From Tubiluchus corallicola (taxonomy: Eukaryota > Priapulida > Priapulimorpha > Priapulimorphida > Tubiluchidae): 37,500 nt of DNA. A program made the translations under genes and the position numbers. The notes beneath the pieces were generated by a model that saw only the letters and a program-made list of their open reading frames with translations, was not told the origin of the DNA and made no database searches. The first letter of the stretch is position 1. Every line of letters begins with the position of its first letter. Where the stretch lies: NCBI GenBank assembly GCA_030141605.1, contig JAQGDQ010001432.1, positions 1-37,500 on the forward strand, written 5' to 3'. Positions 1 to 31,985 of the stretch are shown here, piece by piece.

Positions 1-21431
<21,431 letters not shown>

Positions 21432-21890
21432 ACTAGTCTGCATCAGATGGTGACTTCTTGTTGCCATGGCAACGACACATTTGAAATTTGAAATAATATA
21501 AAGGCATTTCAGTTCAGAAAAATCACTGGTTGTTTGACCAACGAGAGAGTTTAGTTGTACAACAGCTTTCAACGTCGAGGCATCCTACAGTAGACACGTT
21601 TTTGTTTAAAAACTTTGTTAAAATGTCACTGTGGCTGAATATTTTCTGTAGCAAATTTTCCTCTGGCGGACTGTAAAGCACGTTTTTCGAAAAACAACCG
21701 TTTTGAAATGATCGTGTCTCTTTGAAAAGCACAAAATAGTCCCTATATGTTAGTGCCCAGTTACAGCAAATGTTAGGTGTTAGTTTCACGTAATAAATGT
21801 GGTGTAGTGGTGTATCGTACTGTCGAAAATACAATATAAATTATTTTGTTGTGAAGAAAAACTTATTCGCGACAAAGAAATGTGATTTCG
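21432..21890 (+). other. Probable 3' UTR of the guanylate cyclase gene
   Basis: This non-coding stretch follows the stop. The first AATAAA lies at 21792-21797, so a ~380-nt 3' UTR is plausible. This is inferred from position only. Confidence 0.45.
21792..21797 (+). terminator. Candidate poly(A) signal AATAAA of the guanylate cyclase gene
   Basis: First AATAAA downstream of the stop codon at 21431, followed by a GT-rich stretch (TGTGGTGTAGTGGTGT), as expected for a cleavage site. Confidence 0.5.
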
Positions 21891-21894
21891 TTAA

Positions 21895-22352
21895 CCCTTT
21901 CACACCCGTTGTATCCCGTGGGATACGAGAATCTTTTCTGCCCTTAAAATTAATAAAATTTTAAAACTGACAGTCATTTGATCTGTTAATAGTTATTTTT
22001 ATTTAAGCCAATAACTATAGACTAAAAATAGTGATAAAATGGCAAACTGAAAATCTACCTAGCATAAAAAACTGCGCATGGTACAGTACTTTAGACACGA
22101 CTTTGTACAGATCAGCATTGCATACATACTAAATGTCTTAAATACTTTAAAAAATTATCAGCAGTTGCAAAATGAAGCACATTTTATGCTTCCATTGAAT
22201 CCCAATGTATCCCGTGGGATACAGGCTATATTTAGCACGCGGGCACAGGTAGAAAAAAATAATTATTATGTGTAAACAAGATGGACATACTGACCAAAAG
22301 TACCAAGCCAAAAATTTTTTTCTTATTAAAAAATAATTTGGGACTGAAAGGG
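21895..22352. mobile_element. TTAA-flanked MITE (piggyBac-like), 458 bp
   Basis: The termini are CCCTTTCACACCC and (inverse) CCCTTTCAGTCCC. TTAA sits directly outside both ends (21891-21894, 22353-22356). CCC-starting ends with TTAA targets are characteristic of piggyBac-type elements. The near-palindrome GTATCCCGTGGGATAC occurs at 21911-21926 and again, exactly, at 22207-22222. No transposase is seen. Confidence 0.8.
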
Positions 22353-22654
22353 TTAAGATTTGTTACACTACTAATGTTAACTTTAATTCAAACTAATTAA
22401 GTATTCCTTGTTTGAGAAATTAAAATAATTGTAATGATTGTAAAATTTATAATCAAGTGCATTATCGCCAGTCTTATACCAATCAGTATTTATTTTATGA
22501 AATAATCGTAAAACCTTTTGTAAATAATTTACATTAAACGCAAAAATGCATATCTTATGTAAAATGTTTAATACACTCATGTTTCATGTTGATGTACTGC
22601 GAAGCAGACCAGCATTTAAGTTACGTTTAGTAACAACTGCAAGCACAATTTAGT

Positions 22655-23350
22655 GCTTAAAACACAAGAAAACCCTCCACTTACACAAAACTTGAAAAAT
22701 TCGTCTCGAAATTTTATACTACTTACCGTCTCTTTGCACGCAGGGCTTCCGTCGCCAGTAACGCTGTATAAACTTGTAAATTTAAACTCCCGCGATGACC
22801 GTTAGATGCAGCCATTTTAATTATAGGTCGTATGAAAGAAGTTTAGATAACATTGAGTAAAGTTTGAAAAAATATAATCAGAGGATTCGTAGCGCAGACG
22901 TCACTAACTGAGTAAAATTTTAAATTACTGTATCTTGTCAATAAGATTGAAAATACGTTTTTTGGGTTAGTGAGTGGCGCACCCTAGAGGGTGAGTCAGT
23001 GACATTTTATCAATTGGTGAAAACATTTTAAATTATTATTTCTAGTTACCTAAGTCTTTCCATCAGGTAAACGAAATACTAAGTAATATAGATTTGCATA
23101 GACGGTTTTTGGTACATAGCTTAACATTTCCATTTCTTCCCCTGATTTCCGTTTGCGTGTATGACGTCATGTAATGACGTCGTCGGAACAGTACTGCGGG
23201 AGATTTACAATGAAAACAAACAAAAAATCCTTTCAACGCGAGAACGATATACGCATTAAATTGCTGTAAAGTAATATAGTTTTTTTAAGGCAATTTTTCT
23301 GAAACCTACTTCAGGTTCCCCTTTTCTTCTCCTTTAACTCTTCGTTTATA
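22655..23350 (+). mobile_element. Family B dispersed element, longest copy
   Basis: Shares CCCTCCACTTACACAAAACT, CAGGGCTTCCGTCGCCAGTA, GATGACCGTTAGATGCAGCC and the GTGAGTCAGTG region with copies at 14118-15190 and 19205-19385. It runs on into sequence with a TGACGTCA palindrome at 23162-23169. The right limit is uncertain. The flanking 22357-22654 and 23351-23704 show nothing recognised. Confidence 0.7.
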
Positions 23351-23708
23351 AAAATTTAAAAAAATCTATATCGTATATCTTAATGCTGTTTTGTGACATA
23401 CCATTTTAGTCATTTTAATGTTCTCACTTCTCGTGTCGACTCCTTTAAACTCTTGTCTGAAAACTCTGGCATTTCAATGTAATTGAGTAATGTGGATGAG
23501 TCTATAGCTTAAGTGTATAGCATCAGAGAACCACTTTCAGCAAGAACGTGTGCCATGCGTCTGTATAGATTAGTTTATACAGTTTAGTTTTGTTAAGTTG
23601 CTTATGACTTGTTGCAAAAATTTGATGTTACTTACTAATCATCAAAACATAGGTTGTTATTGATAGGTAATTTGTGATACAATTATTAAATAGTAAAATT
23701 TGCGTTAA

Positions 23709-24951
23709 GGAACACACAATTGTACGAAGCTCTGTTAGCGTCAATTTGGTTTTTTGAAGAAAAAAAATCGCATCATAATGAGGCAGCTATCTCGTATAAC
23801 GAGGTTGTAGTTCATTATAACGAGACAGTAAATCGTTATAACCGGATAGTTGTGATGTCGTTCGTTTTAACGAGACAGTAAATCGTTATAACGAGATATC
23901 TATGATGTCGTTCGTTTTAACGAGATAGCTATGATGTAGATCGGTATAACGAGATAGCTATGATGTAGATCGTTATAACGAGATATCTATGATGTCGTTC
24001 GTTTTAACGAGACAGTAAATCGTTATAATGAAATAGCTATGATGTAGATCGTTTTAACGAGACAGTAAATCGTTATAATGAAATAGCTATAATGTCGTTC
24101 GTATTAACGAGACAGTAAATCGTTATAACGAGGTGGCTATGATGTAGATCGTTATAACGAGATAGCTATGATGTAGATCGGTATAACGAGATAGCTATGA
24201 TGCAGATCGTTATAACGAGATAGCAATGATGTCGTTCGTTTTAACGAGACAGTAAATCGTTATAACGAGATATCTATGATGTCGTTCGTTTTAACGAGAC
24301 ACTAAATCGTTATAATGAAATAGCTATGATGTAGATCGTTTTAACGAGACAGTAAATCGTTATAATGAAATAGCTATGGTGTCGTTCGTTTTAACGAAAC
24401 AGTAAATCGTTATAATGAAATAGCTAGGTATGATGTAGTTCGTTTTAACGAGACAGTAAATCGTTATAACCGGATAGCTATGGTGTAGTTCATTTTAGCG
24501 AGACAGTAAATCGTTATAATGAAATAGCTGTGATGTAGACCGTTTTAGCGAGACAGTAAATCGTTATAACGAGATAGCTATGATGTAGACCGTTTTAACG
24601 AGACAGTAAATCGCTATAACGACATAGCTATATGGTTATAACGATTTAATGTCTCGTTATAACGAACTACAACTTCGTTATAATGACTTACTACCTCGTT
24701 ATAAAGAAGCAGCCACGTCGTTATAACGAGATGTCTTTGTGTCATTACAACGAGATGGCAATGTTTATATAACAAGGCTGTATGCATTGTAACGAGACAG
24801 TAAGCCATTTAAACGACATAGCTATGTTGTTATAGCGAGACAGCTATGTTGTTATAGCGAGACAGCTATGTTGTTATAACAATATAATTGCATTTTTCTT
24901 CAAAAAAAAAAACAAATTTGATACTAATGAAGCTCCGTACCAATGTGTTTG
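23709..24951. mobile_element. TTAA-flanked inverted-repeat element filled by a palindromic satellite
   Basis: The left terminus (AACACACAATTGTACGAAGC, then TCAATTTGG, then TTTTTTGAAGAAAAA) recurs inverted at the right end (TTTTTCTTCAAAAAA, CAAATTTGA, GAAGCTCCGTACCAATGTGT). The imperfect inverted repeats are ~75 bp, with TTAA at 23705-23708 and 24952-24955. Between them ~1.1 kb consists of variants of CTCGTTATAACGAG (itself a perfect palindrome) joined by AGATAGCTATGATGTAG and ACAGTAAATCG linkers. I see no open frame with meaning. Confidence 0.7.
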
Positions 24952-25242
24952 TTAAAGTCACATTGAAGTTTTTGAATATTGTTGTTGTATAATTACTAAA
25001 CGTGTGTTGGAAGTACTTTAATGAGATGGGCAGTTTATGTATTTATTTATTTATCAATAAATCTGTTACCTGTGACGTGTTCGAACTTATGGTAATCTGT
25101 TAACTTACATGAATTTCCTAGTTCAGCAACGTTAGTCTAACTCTGCACGTAATTTATACAATACAGAACTGAACATGTCTGAACTAAAGCTTATTAAAGT
25201 TTATCGACATGTGGATTCTATAATTTCATAGAAGAAAAAAGT

Positions 25243-26217
25243 GATAAAATGTGAGTAAATGTGGCGGGAAGACATCCAATGTTCTATCCTGCTCATAAAA
25301 TGTGAGTAAATGTGGCGGGAAGACATTCAATGTTCTATCCTGGTTATAAAATGTGAGTAAATGTGGCGGGAAGACATCCAATGTTCTAACCTGGTTATAA
25401 AATGTGAGTAAATGTGGCGGGAAGACATCCAATGTTCTATCCTGCTTACAAAATGTGATTAAATGTGGCGGAAAGACACCCAAATGTTCTATCCTGGTTA
25501 TAAAATGTGAGTAAATGTGGCGGGAAGACACCCAATGTTCTATCCTGCTTACAAAATGTGCGTAAATGTGGCGGGAAGACATCCAATGTTCTATCCTGGT
25601 TATAAAATGTGAGTAAATGTGGCGGGAAAACATCCGATGTTCTATCCTGGTTATAAAATGTGACTAAATGTGGCGGGAAGACTTCCAATGTTCTATCCTG
25701 GTTATAAAATGTGAGCAAATGTGGCGGGAAGACATCCAATGTTCTATCCTGCTTATAAAATGCGAGTAAATGTGGCGGGAAGACATCCAATGTTCTATCC
25801 TGGTTATAAAATGTGAGTAAATGTGGCGGGAAGACATCCAATGTTCTATCCTGGTTATAAAATGTGAGTAAATGTGGCGGGAAGACATTCAATGTTCTAT
25901 CCTGGTTATAAAATGTGAGTAAATGTGGCGGGAAGACATCCAATGTTCTATCCTGCTCATAAAATGTGAGTAAATGTGGCGGGAAGACATCCAATGTTCT
26001 ATCCTACTTATAAAATGTAAGTAAATGTGGCGGGAAGACATCCAATGTTCTATCCTGCTTACAAAATGTGAGTAAATGTGGCGGGAAGACACCCAATGTT
26101 CTATCCTGCTTATAAAATGTGAGTAAATGTGGCGGGAAGACACCCAATGTTCTATCCTGCTTACAAAATGTGAGTAAATGTGGCGGGAAGACACCCAAAT
26201 GTTCTATCCTGGTTATA
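25243..26217 (+). repeat. 51-bp minisatellite, about 19 copies
   Basis: The unit AAAATGTGAGTAAATGTGGC, then GGGAAGACATCCAATGTTCT, then ATCCTGGTTAT is 51 bp. Variants (GGTTAT, GCTTAC, GCTTAT, GCTCAT; CATCC or CACCC) are scattered. The 17-residue repeat frames on the minus strand are artefacts. There are no unique spacers, so it is not a CRISPR array. Confidence 0.97.
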
Positions 26218-26975
26218 AATGAATTTGAAACAATAACACTGGCCAACAAATAGAGATGACATTTTTTTATTGGACGGGATATGCCATTTCGAGTGTGCTG
26301 AACACGATTTGCTTTGCTTAAACATGTCTGGTTTTTAGTAAATTTTTTTGTAATAAATTGGGTCAAACCGTTTTTGCATGATCTTAATACTTTAATTAAA
26401 CTGTAATTCATTGACAATCAGTAAAATTCTATACTGACATAATCCATCTTTTCTGGAGTAATCTAGATTTCCTGCACATCTACTCGAAATTTATTTAATT
26501 CAAAATAATTTTATTAAGTTTTTGTTTACGAGTTTGCTTATTTATTATTTCACGTTCATAACTGAACATGACAAGTATCGTAGACCAGTAAATAACTTAA
26601 TTTGAGTTTATTAAAGTAAGCCAAATGTACTAAACAACATGATATATAACGTAATTTATTACATCCGTTGTAGACGGACAATGAACCGTTTTACTTAATA
26701 CATAATAATACATTATAATAATACATGTGAAAATAAATAATGCAATATTTCGATTCAAGCTGAGAAGACAGACAAAAATAACAAAGAGTCATGTTATAGT
26801 GTTTGGAACTCTCAAACACTTTTAACACTTCACGAATTTCACAGCAAACCGATTTAAAATGGAGTAGCTTAAGGCTCTTCATCAATAATTAGCTTGGGTA
26901 TAGCACTATAATGTTGGCGAGTATGGTTTACTTTTTAGCAGATAGAGGGCGTACGAAAAGCACATGGTTTTCGTC
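26218..26975 (+). other. AT-rich sequence, no gene seen
   Basis: No long coding frame, repeat boundary or RNA gene is visible in this stretch. Confidence 0.4.
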
Positions 26976-27218
26976 TTAAATACTAAATCGCCCGACAGTC
27001 CTCTCTCGAGGAATTCTCGACCACCTTCCTGTTTCTATCACTAACCTGTGTGAAGACAGTAATAAACAAGGGGTACTGATTCTGGAAAATTCGGGCATAT
27101 CAGCGTCGTAGTAGAATTGGGGCTGTTTCAAATCAGGGTTAAAACGCACATGCTGGCTATATCTAGTGGATTGCTTATTTCTTACGTAAGCCCAAATATC
27201 ACTGAAATACTTGATCAA
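26976..27218 (-). pseudogene. Retrotransposon ORF C-terminal remnant
   Basis: The minus translation includes CLLLSSHRLVIETGRWSRIP plus RERTVGRF. This resembles the SSHxLxIETGRWSRxPRExRxC stretch that precedes the terminal zinc motif in some non-LTR retrotransposon proteins. The expected Cys/His residues are missing after RERT, so the remnant is broken. The assignment is from recall of the motif only. Confidence 0.4.
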
Positions 27219-27369
27219 TTAAATTTAAATCCTCAGTTACTAATAAGGTTTCAATATATTAGACTACCGTCTGCTCATAGCGGAGGCAGGACGGATGGCA
27301 CCGCGGCCCACACCGTGCGGCATGTCCCAATTAAGTCCTTCAACGCCTCACCCATAAACAAAGATTGAA

Positions 27370-27551
27370 TAATAGAGTCAGTCGAAATGACAATTTATTA
27401 TTGAATATTACACGTTAAATAAGAAACGGCCAGCTTACCTACAGAAACAGAGTTTGCGAGAAAAGCCTGAGAAATGTGAACAGAGCTGCACATGCTACGA
27501 AAGACACGACCGCTGACAAGGGTCTACAGCAGACCTTCACTTTTTATAAGC
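27370..27551 (-). promoter_or_regulatory. Promoter-like segment with TATA box and donor (possible LTR)
   Basis: Minus strand: CTTATAAAAAG at 27540-27550, then about 110 nt later TCTGTAGGTAAGCTGG, which holds a good donor (GTAAGC). AATAAA follows near 27394. TATA, donor and poly(A) signal within 180 bp would fit an LTR or a first exon, but no downstream coding sequence supports either. Confidence 0.25.
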
Positions 27552-28390
27552 TCAGGTGTGCACGTGACTAGTGGCTTTTGCTAACACAAGGTTAGAATAG
27601 GAGTCTATGTGCTAGATAAAGCCATGTTCACTTGCACCCCTGAGAAGTCTACTGTATTCCCCTGTCAGCATTACATTTCATTTCATCTCAGCCCTGTAGT
27701 ACAATATCTTAATCTAAGTGTCCAAGCTTGACGACACAAATTGAATGAAATCCTAAATGGAGGATGTGAATTTGGGCTCAGTAAACCATTTCTTCTGACA
27801 GTGAACCATTTTTTCTGAACATTTTTTTATTCTAGCGCAACAGGATGGCGTGTCCGTTTCAATAAGACACAACTCAATACACACTAAAGTTTAACGGGTG
27901 GAACATGTCGAGAAAATTCTGTATTTTGTTGTGCTTTAATTAGTGTTCTAAATTTATGGCAATTCGTAAACGTGTTTCTCATTAAATGGTTACCGGAAGT
28001 TGAAAGCGAATTTTGAGAAATCTAGCTGTCCTCACTGTCCGATATCACTGTCCGAAAAAAAATTGCCGGAGGTGGTCAATGGTAACGCTGGATGCTTGAC
28101 CATGCATAATACGATTATCTTGTGCATAAAAATTTCAATATTGATTGGCAACAAATTATAGCGTTTTTAGCAAAATAACAGAGCTAGATAAAGCTGAAAG
28201 AACCGAAACTGGCGGTAGACTGTCAACTTATTGAAGAAACTTTTCTAAGCCGTTCCCACGTTGCAACAAGTTACGAAAGAAATCACTGCGTCAGAGCGCG
28301 CCATTACAAAAGGCGGCTAGCATTCGAATTAACATTACGTACTACAATACGTGGCCTAAATAAGCCTTGTGGCCTTTCACAGTTTCCATG
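27552..28390 (+). other. Intergenic sequence, no gene seen
   Basis: No coding or repeat structure is recognised in this stretch. Confidence 0.4.
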
Positions 28391-28402
28391 TGCGCATGCG
28401 CA
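28391..28402. promoter_or_regulatory. NRF1-like palindrome TGCGCATGCGCA
   Basis: A perfect 12-bp match to the animal NRF1 site consensus (GCGCATGCGC), nine bases left of an inverted-repeat element. No gene start is visible nearby, so it may be incidental. Confidence 0.35.
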
Positions 28403-28410
28403 GTTGCCGT

Positions 28411-28700
28411 AGGTCAAAGGTTAAGTGTACCACAGCAACGCGTCTCAACTACAAGCGTCACTTCACTTAACACGTGGGTAAAGCAAAGCCGTCTGTGGCA
28501 TTAGTTCTGTAAGTCTTAGTGTTAGTGTGTTAGTCTGTGCGTAGAGTGATTTACTAGCAGGATCTTGCTTGGGAACAAGAAAAAATGAACTAGGTAAGGT
28601 TCTAGCTAGCTGTAAAACTGTTACTATTACAACAACACGGGCTCCGAGGCGTTGTCAACTGTACACAGACGCGTTGTCTGGTACACTTAACCTTTGACCT
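28411..28700. mobile_element. Inverted-repeat element (~290 bp) with ~35-bp termini
   Basis: AGGTCAAAGGTTAAGTGTAC, CA and AACGCGTCT at the left recur inverted at the right (AGACGCGTT, TGGTACACTTAACCTTTGAC). The interior holds AAAAAATGAACTAGGTAAGG with a donor-like GTAAGG, but no coding region. No target duplication is clear. Confidence 0.65.
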
Positions 28701-28707
28701 TTTCACA

Positions 28708-29301
28708 ATGAATCAATAATTTATTTCACTCCAGCAACACATATACAATACATCAACATGTAATATTATTGAAACAAAAAGAAACAGTATAGGTAAAAAA
28801 AACGTTGATGAAGTCAAATTAACCAAATAAAGGAGTTGCTGTATGACACTTTGAAAGCTTGGCTTGTTAAGGCGGCACAAACGAGTGAATGAAAGAATGG
28901 TTAGGGTCAGTAAACATGATGAAATGGAAAAATAGTAAGATTAGGGATAGGAAGAAGGAAAAGAGGAGAAGAAACGACCACAGTGTATGTTTAATTTACA
29001 TAGAGGTATATTAAAATAGCATTATAATTGATTGGAGGTCATATATTGCGACTGCATGAGACATGGAACCATTAAAATTGTATTATAAGTATGAATCAAA
29101 AATGGTCCTTTTCAAGTACTTTTTGAAACTGTAAATAGTTTTGTGTATTTTTACTTGGGCACTTATTTTATTCCAGTTGTTGGGGGCTGTGAATTTAATA
29201 AAGTGCTTGGCTCTATTAGTACGACAGTAAGGGACATGATATTCGTTGAACCTTGTAAAGTAATCTTTAGGATTTGCTGTAATTGGATTTGCAATCATCA
29301 A
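28708..29301 (-). mobile_element. Non-LTR retrotransposon 3' end
   Basis: The 72-codon minus frame ending at 29083 contains FNEYHVPYCRTNRAKHFIKF and APNNWNKISAQVKIHKTIYS, then FKKYLKRTIF. This is the usual C-terminus of CR1/Jockey-type ORF2 (RTNxxxxSIxxxGPxxWNxL...SFKxxLKxxL). A ~350-bp 3' UTR follows, with AATAAA (minus) at 28720-28725 near the end. The 5' part is missing. Confidence 0.7.
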
Positions 29302-30640
29302 ACGCTGGAACTGTAAAAAGACTTATAAAAATTCAACACAAAGATATAGTTTTTTAAAGACTAATGATGCCCTGAGTTTATTTGGTCATTTCTGTCACAT
29401 TAGAATACAATGCATTATATCACAAACAATTTAACATCAAGTCTAACGGTTCACAAGACTTTCATAATAAATAAAAATCAAAAGAATTCTGAAATCAGAA
29501 AAAGGAATATTGTATTTTTTACATTTAGTACCACACGAAGCAAATGAAATAAAACACACTTGATCTTTGGCAGTTTAGCCTGTACAACAAGAACATCTTT
29601 TGTGTTGAACTCTTTGGCACATTCATAACATTGAGTTTTATCGATTAACTGCAAAACACTTAACAAGTATTTTTGATCATCATTGGAATATTAGCGATCA
29701 GTAGTAAAAATTATCAACGTTATTAACTTAAGTCAGAGGTGTGATTATTATCTCTTCTCTGTAGTGGCGGCTCGTAGTTAAAATTACTGGGGGTGCTGCT
29801 TCAGAAAATTTTTAGCCATTGTTATAATACTGTGGAAAACGAAACATGTTGTAATTTTAGCAGACAATTATACGAAAATTTATACATAAACTTGATAAAA
29901 TAAAATCGTAAGCAAAATTATTGGTTGTTTACGAATAGGCTAAATTCATGCAGTTCAAGAACATGCCGATACACTGCTTTTAAACACGTGATAACTGACA
30001 ACACGTACTGCGTTATTGACAGTACTTTTTCTACCTAAAGTGCAGCGTCTTATCTCCGACATGGCCGCGTGCGCATAACAGCCAAACACCACGCTGCTCT
30101 TGCTGTGTGCGCACTGTGCTGGGCTGTAAAGCAAACAATACTACCCTCACGTGCTATGGACCGTACAAGTGTAAAGAAAGAACTAAAGAAAATGTACTGT
30201 ATATCATCGATAATATTGAATGAAAATAGGGGGTGCTGCAGTTCCACCGTAGGTGTACACTCTCATTCTCATCTGCTGATTCTCCGGAAATGACAGTTAA
30301 ATGAGATACTTATCGACGCGCTGAAACTTGATTATTGTTTAATATAATTTATAGATACGTTTCTTTATTTATTTTATCGAAAAACAATGCTTGCTTCTTC
30401 TTCATTTGACAGAAATGGTGCATTTAGCTAAAATAAAAATTTTGCCTGCGATTTTTTTGAGGTACATGTCCTTTTACAATTAATAGACGTCGTTAAAGGA
30501 GAAGACAAGTCACTTTTTAGCTTGTTGGGTTTATTTTACTGTGTAATTATTATTTTATTATTTAACTTGAAAAATATAACAAAACGTTTGCTAAAACATT
30601 GACTATAAAGCATAAAGTTAATTTATACTACCACTATAGA
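29302..30640 (+). other. Repeat-like intergenic DNA without a recognised gene
   Basis: GTAGTGGCGGCTCGTAGTT (about 29762) followed by GGGGGTGCTGC, and a second GGGGGTGCTGCAGTTCCACC (about 30229), resemble motifs of known MITE families, but no matching inverted end was found. Short frames here lack family motifs. Confidence 0.35.
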
Positions 30641-30900
30641 ACTAATAAGCAGCGGTGGTAGCCACCACTCACTTCAAAATTATGACGTCACTGGTGGACA
30701 TTGTGAGTTTTAGTAAGCGAGCGTTGTTTAGACTAGTTCAAACTTCGGCAGCTTGCCCAATGTTCATGCAAAAATATCAAAAAATTGGCTATCTAATTTT
30801 TTGTAAAAGCTTATTATACTTTTGGCGGAAATTGACGGGGGGCTGCTTTTCTTCAGCCGATGAATGACGTCACTGGTGGAAGAATGGGCGTCCAAAAAGG
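30640..30900. repeat. Direct repeat pair carrying TGACGTCA
   Basis: ATGACGTCACTGGTGGA occurs at 30682 and 30864, 182 bp apart, each holding a perfect CRE-like TGACGTCA (30683-30690, 30865-30872). GGTGGTAGCCACC forms a hairpin just before the first copy. The role is unknown. Confidence 0.5.
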
Positions 30901-31025
30901 GAGCGTTCAAATGTGAGTTTGAAATTATTTTACTAATTACACGCGTGCTTATCACACTTTTAGCTCTAAGCAGTTTTTCGCGAGCGTCACAATAAGTCAA
31001 ACTTCCCAAAAGGGTTGGCTTTTCC

Positions 31026-31031
31026 TTTAAT
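31026..31031 (-). terminator. Candidate poly(A) signal ATTAAA for the Gly-Tyr-rich gene
   Basis: ATTAAA on the minus strand lies about 140 nt past the stop codon. Another ATTAAA overlaps the stop at 31168-31173. No AATAAA is found nearby. Confidence 0.35.
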
Positions 31032-31169
31032 AAAATATTTCAGTTCGAGGATTAGAAAACGTTAAGAAATATGACGACAACTGTCATAGTCAGCACTTCA
31101 ACAATGTAGGCCCACTTAAAATAACACAGGAAAACATGAATAGGTTGATTTTCAAAAGAGGCAACGAAT

Positions 31170-31985
31170 TTAATAAAAATATCCACCATGACTGTAACCT
31201 ATACCGTAACCTCCAAGACCATAACCTCCAAGACCGTAACCTCCAAGACCGTAACCTCCATACCCATGACCAATACCATAACCACCATAACCACCATAGC
31301 CACCATAACCACCATAACCACCATAGCCACCATAGCCACCGTAGCCACCATAACCACCATAACCACCGTAGCCACCATAACCACCATAGCCACCGTAGCC
31401 ACCATAACCACCATAGCCACCGTAGCCATGACCTCCATATCCTCCATAACCACCATAACCATGACCGTAACCATGTCCATAGCTTTTGTGTCCATATCCA
31501 CCATAGAATTTTGGACTATGATAGAAGGAATAACCGAAACCTGGCAACCCATACCCTTTTCCGTAACCATGACCATATCCGTGTCCACCATATCCGCCAT
31601 GTCCATAACCGTGTCCAAACCCACCGTAACCGTGACCATAACCACGTCCATAGCCGATTTTGTGACCGTAACCGACCTTATGTCCGTACCCACTGTGGTA
31701 ACCTGGACGGTGGTAGCTGTACTTGTACGAATAGCCGGGATAGACATGAGCGTAGCCGCTTCCGTATCCGCCATGCTTGGAGCCACCATGACCTCCGTAA
31801 CCGTAGCCGCTTCCGTATCCGCCATGCTTGGAGCCACCATGACCTCCGTAACCGTAACCGCGTCCGTAACCACGTCTTACACCATGCCCACCGCCATGCC
31901 GACGTCCACCGTAACCACCTCTACGGCCGTAACCGCCACCATGTTTTTTGCCGTAGCTGCCACGGCCCTCTGCCAAAGCTGCAAC
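31170..31985 (-). CDS. Gly-Tyr-rich gene, main repeat-coding exon
   Basis: 816 nt including the TAA stop at 31172-31170. The (GGY)n part (31270-31430) is encoded by repeats that are CCACCATAG or CCACCATAA on the plus strand, so slippage length variation is expected. A 51-bp coding duplication lies at 31752-31853. The plus-strand Asn/His-rich frame over the same bases is a shadow. Confidence 0.9.
   Translation of the reverse strand, partial: VAALAEGRGSYGKKHGGGYGRRGGYGGRRHGGGHGVRRGYGRGYGYGGHGGSKHGGYGSGYGYGGHGGSKHGGYGSGYAHVYPGYSYKYSYHRPGYHSGYGHKVGYGHKIGYGRGYGHGYGGFGHGYGHGGYGGHGYGHGYGKGYGLPGFGYSFYHSPKFYGGYGHKSYGHGYGHGYGGYGGYGGHGYGGYGGYGGYGGYGGYGGYGGYGGYGGYGGYGGYGGYGGYGGYGGYGGYGIGHGYGGYGLGGYGLGGYGLGGYGIGYSHGGYFY

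Noticed and set aside
25243-26217. CRISPR-like array or repeat protein
   Set aside because: Repeats are contiguous 51-bp units with no unique spacers, in an animal genome. The frames encode only the unit.
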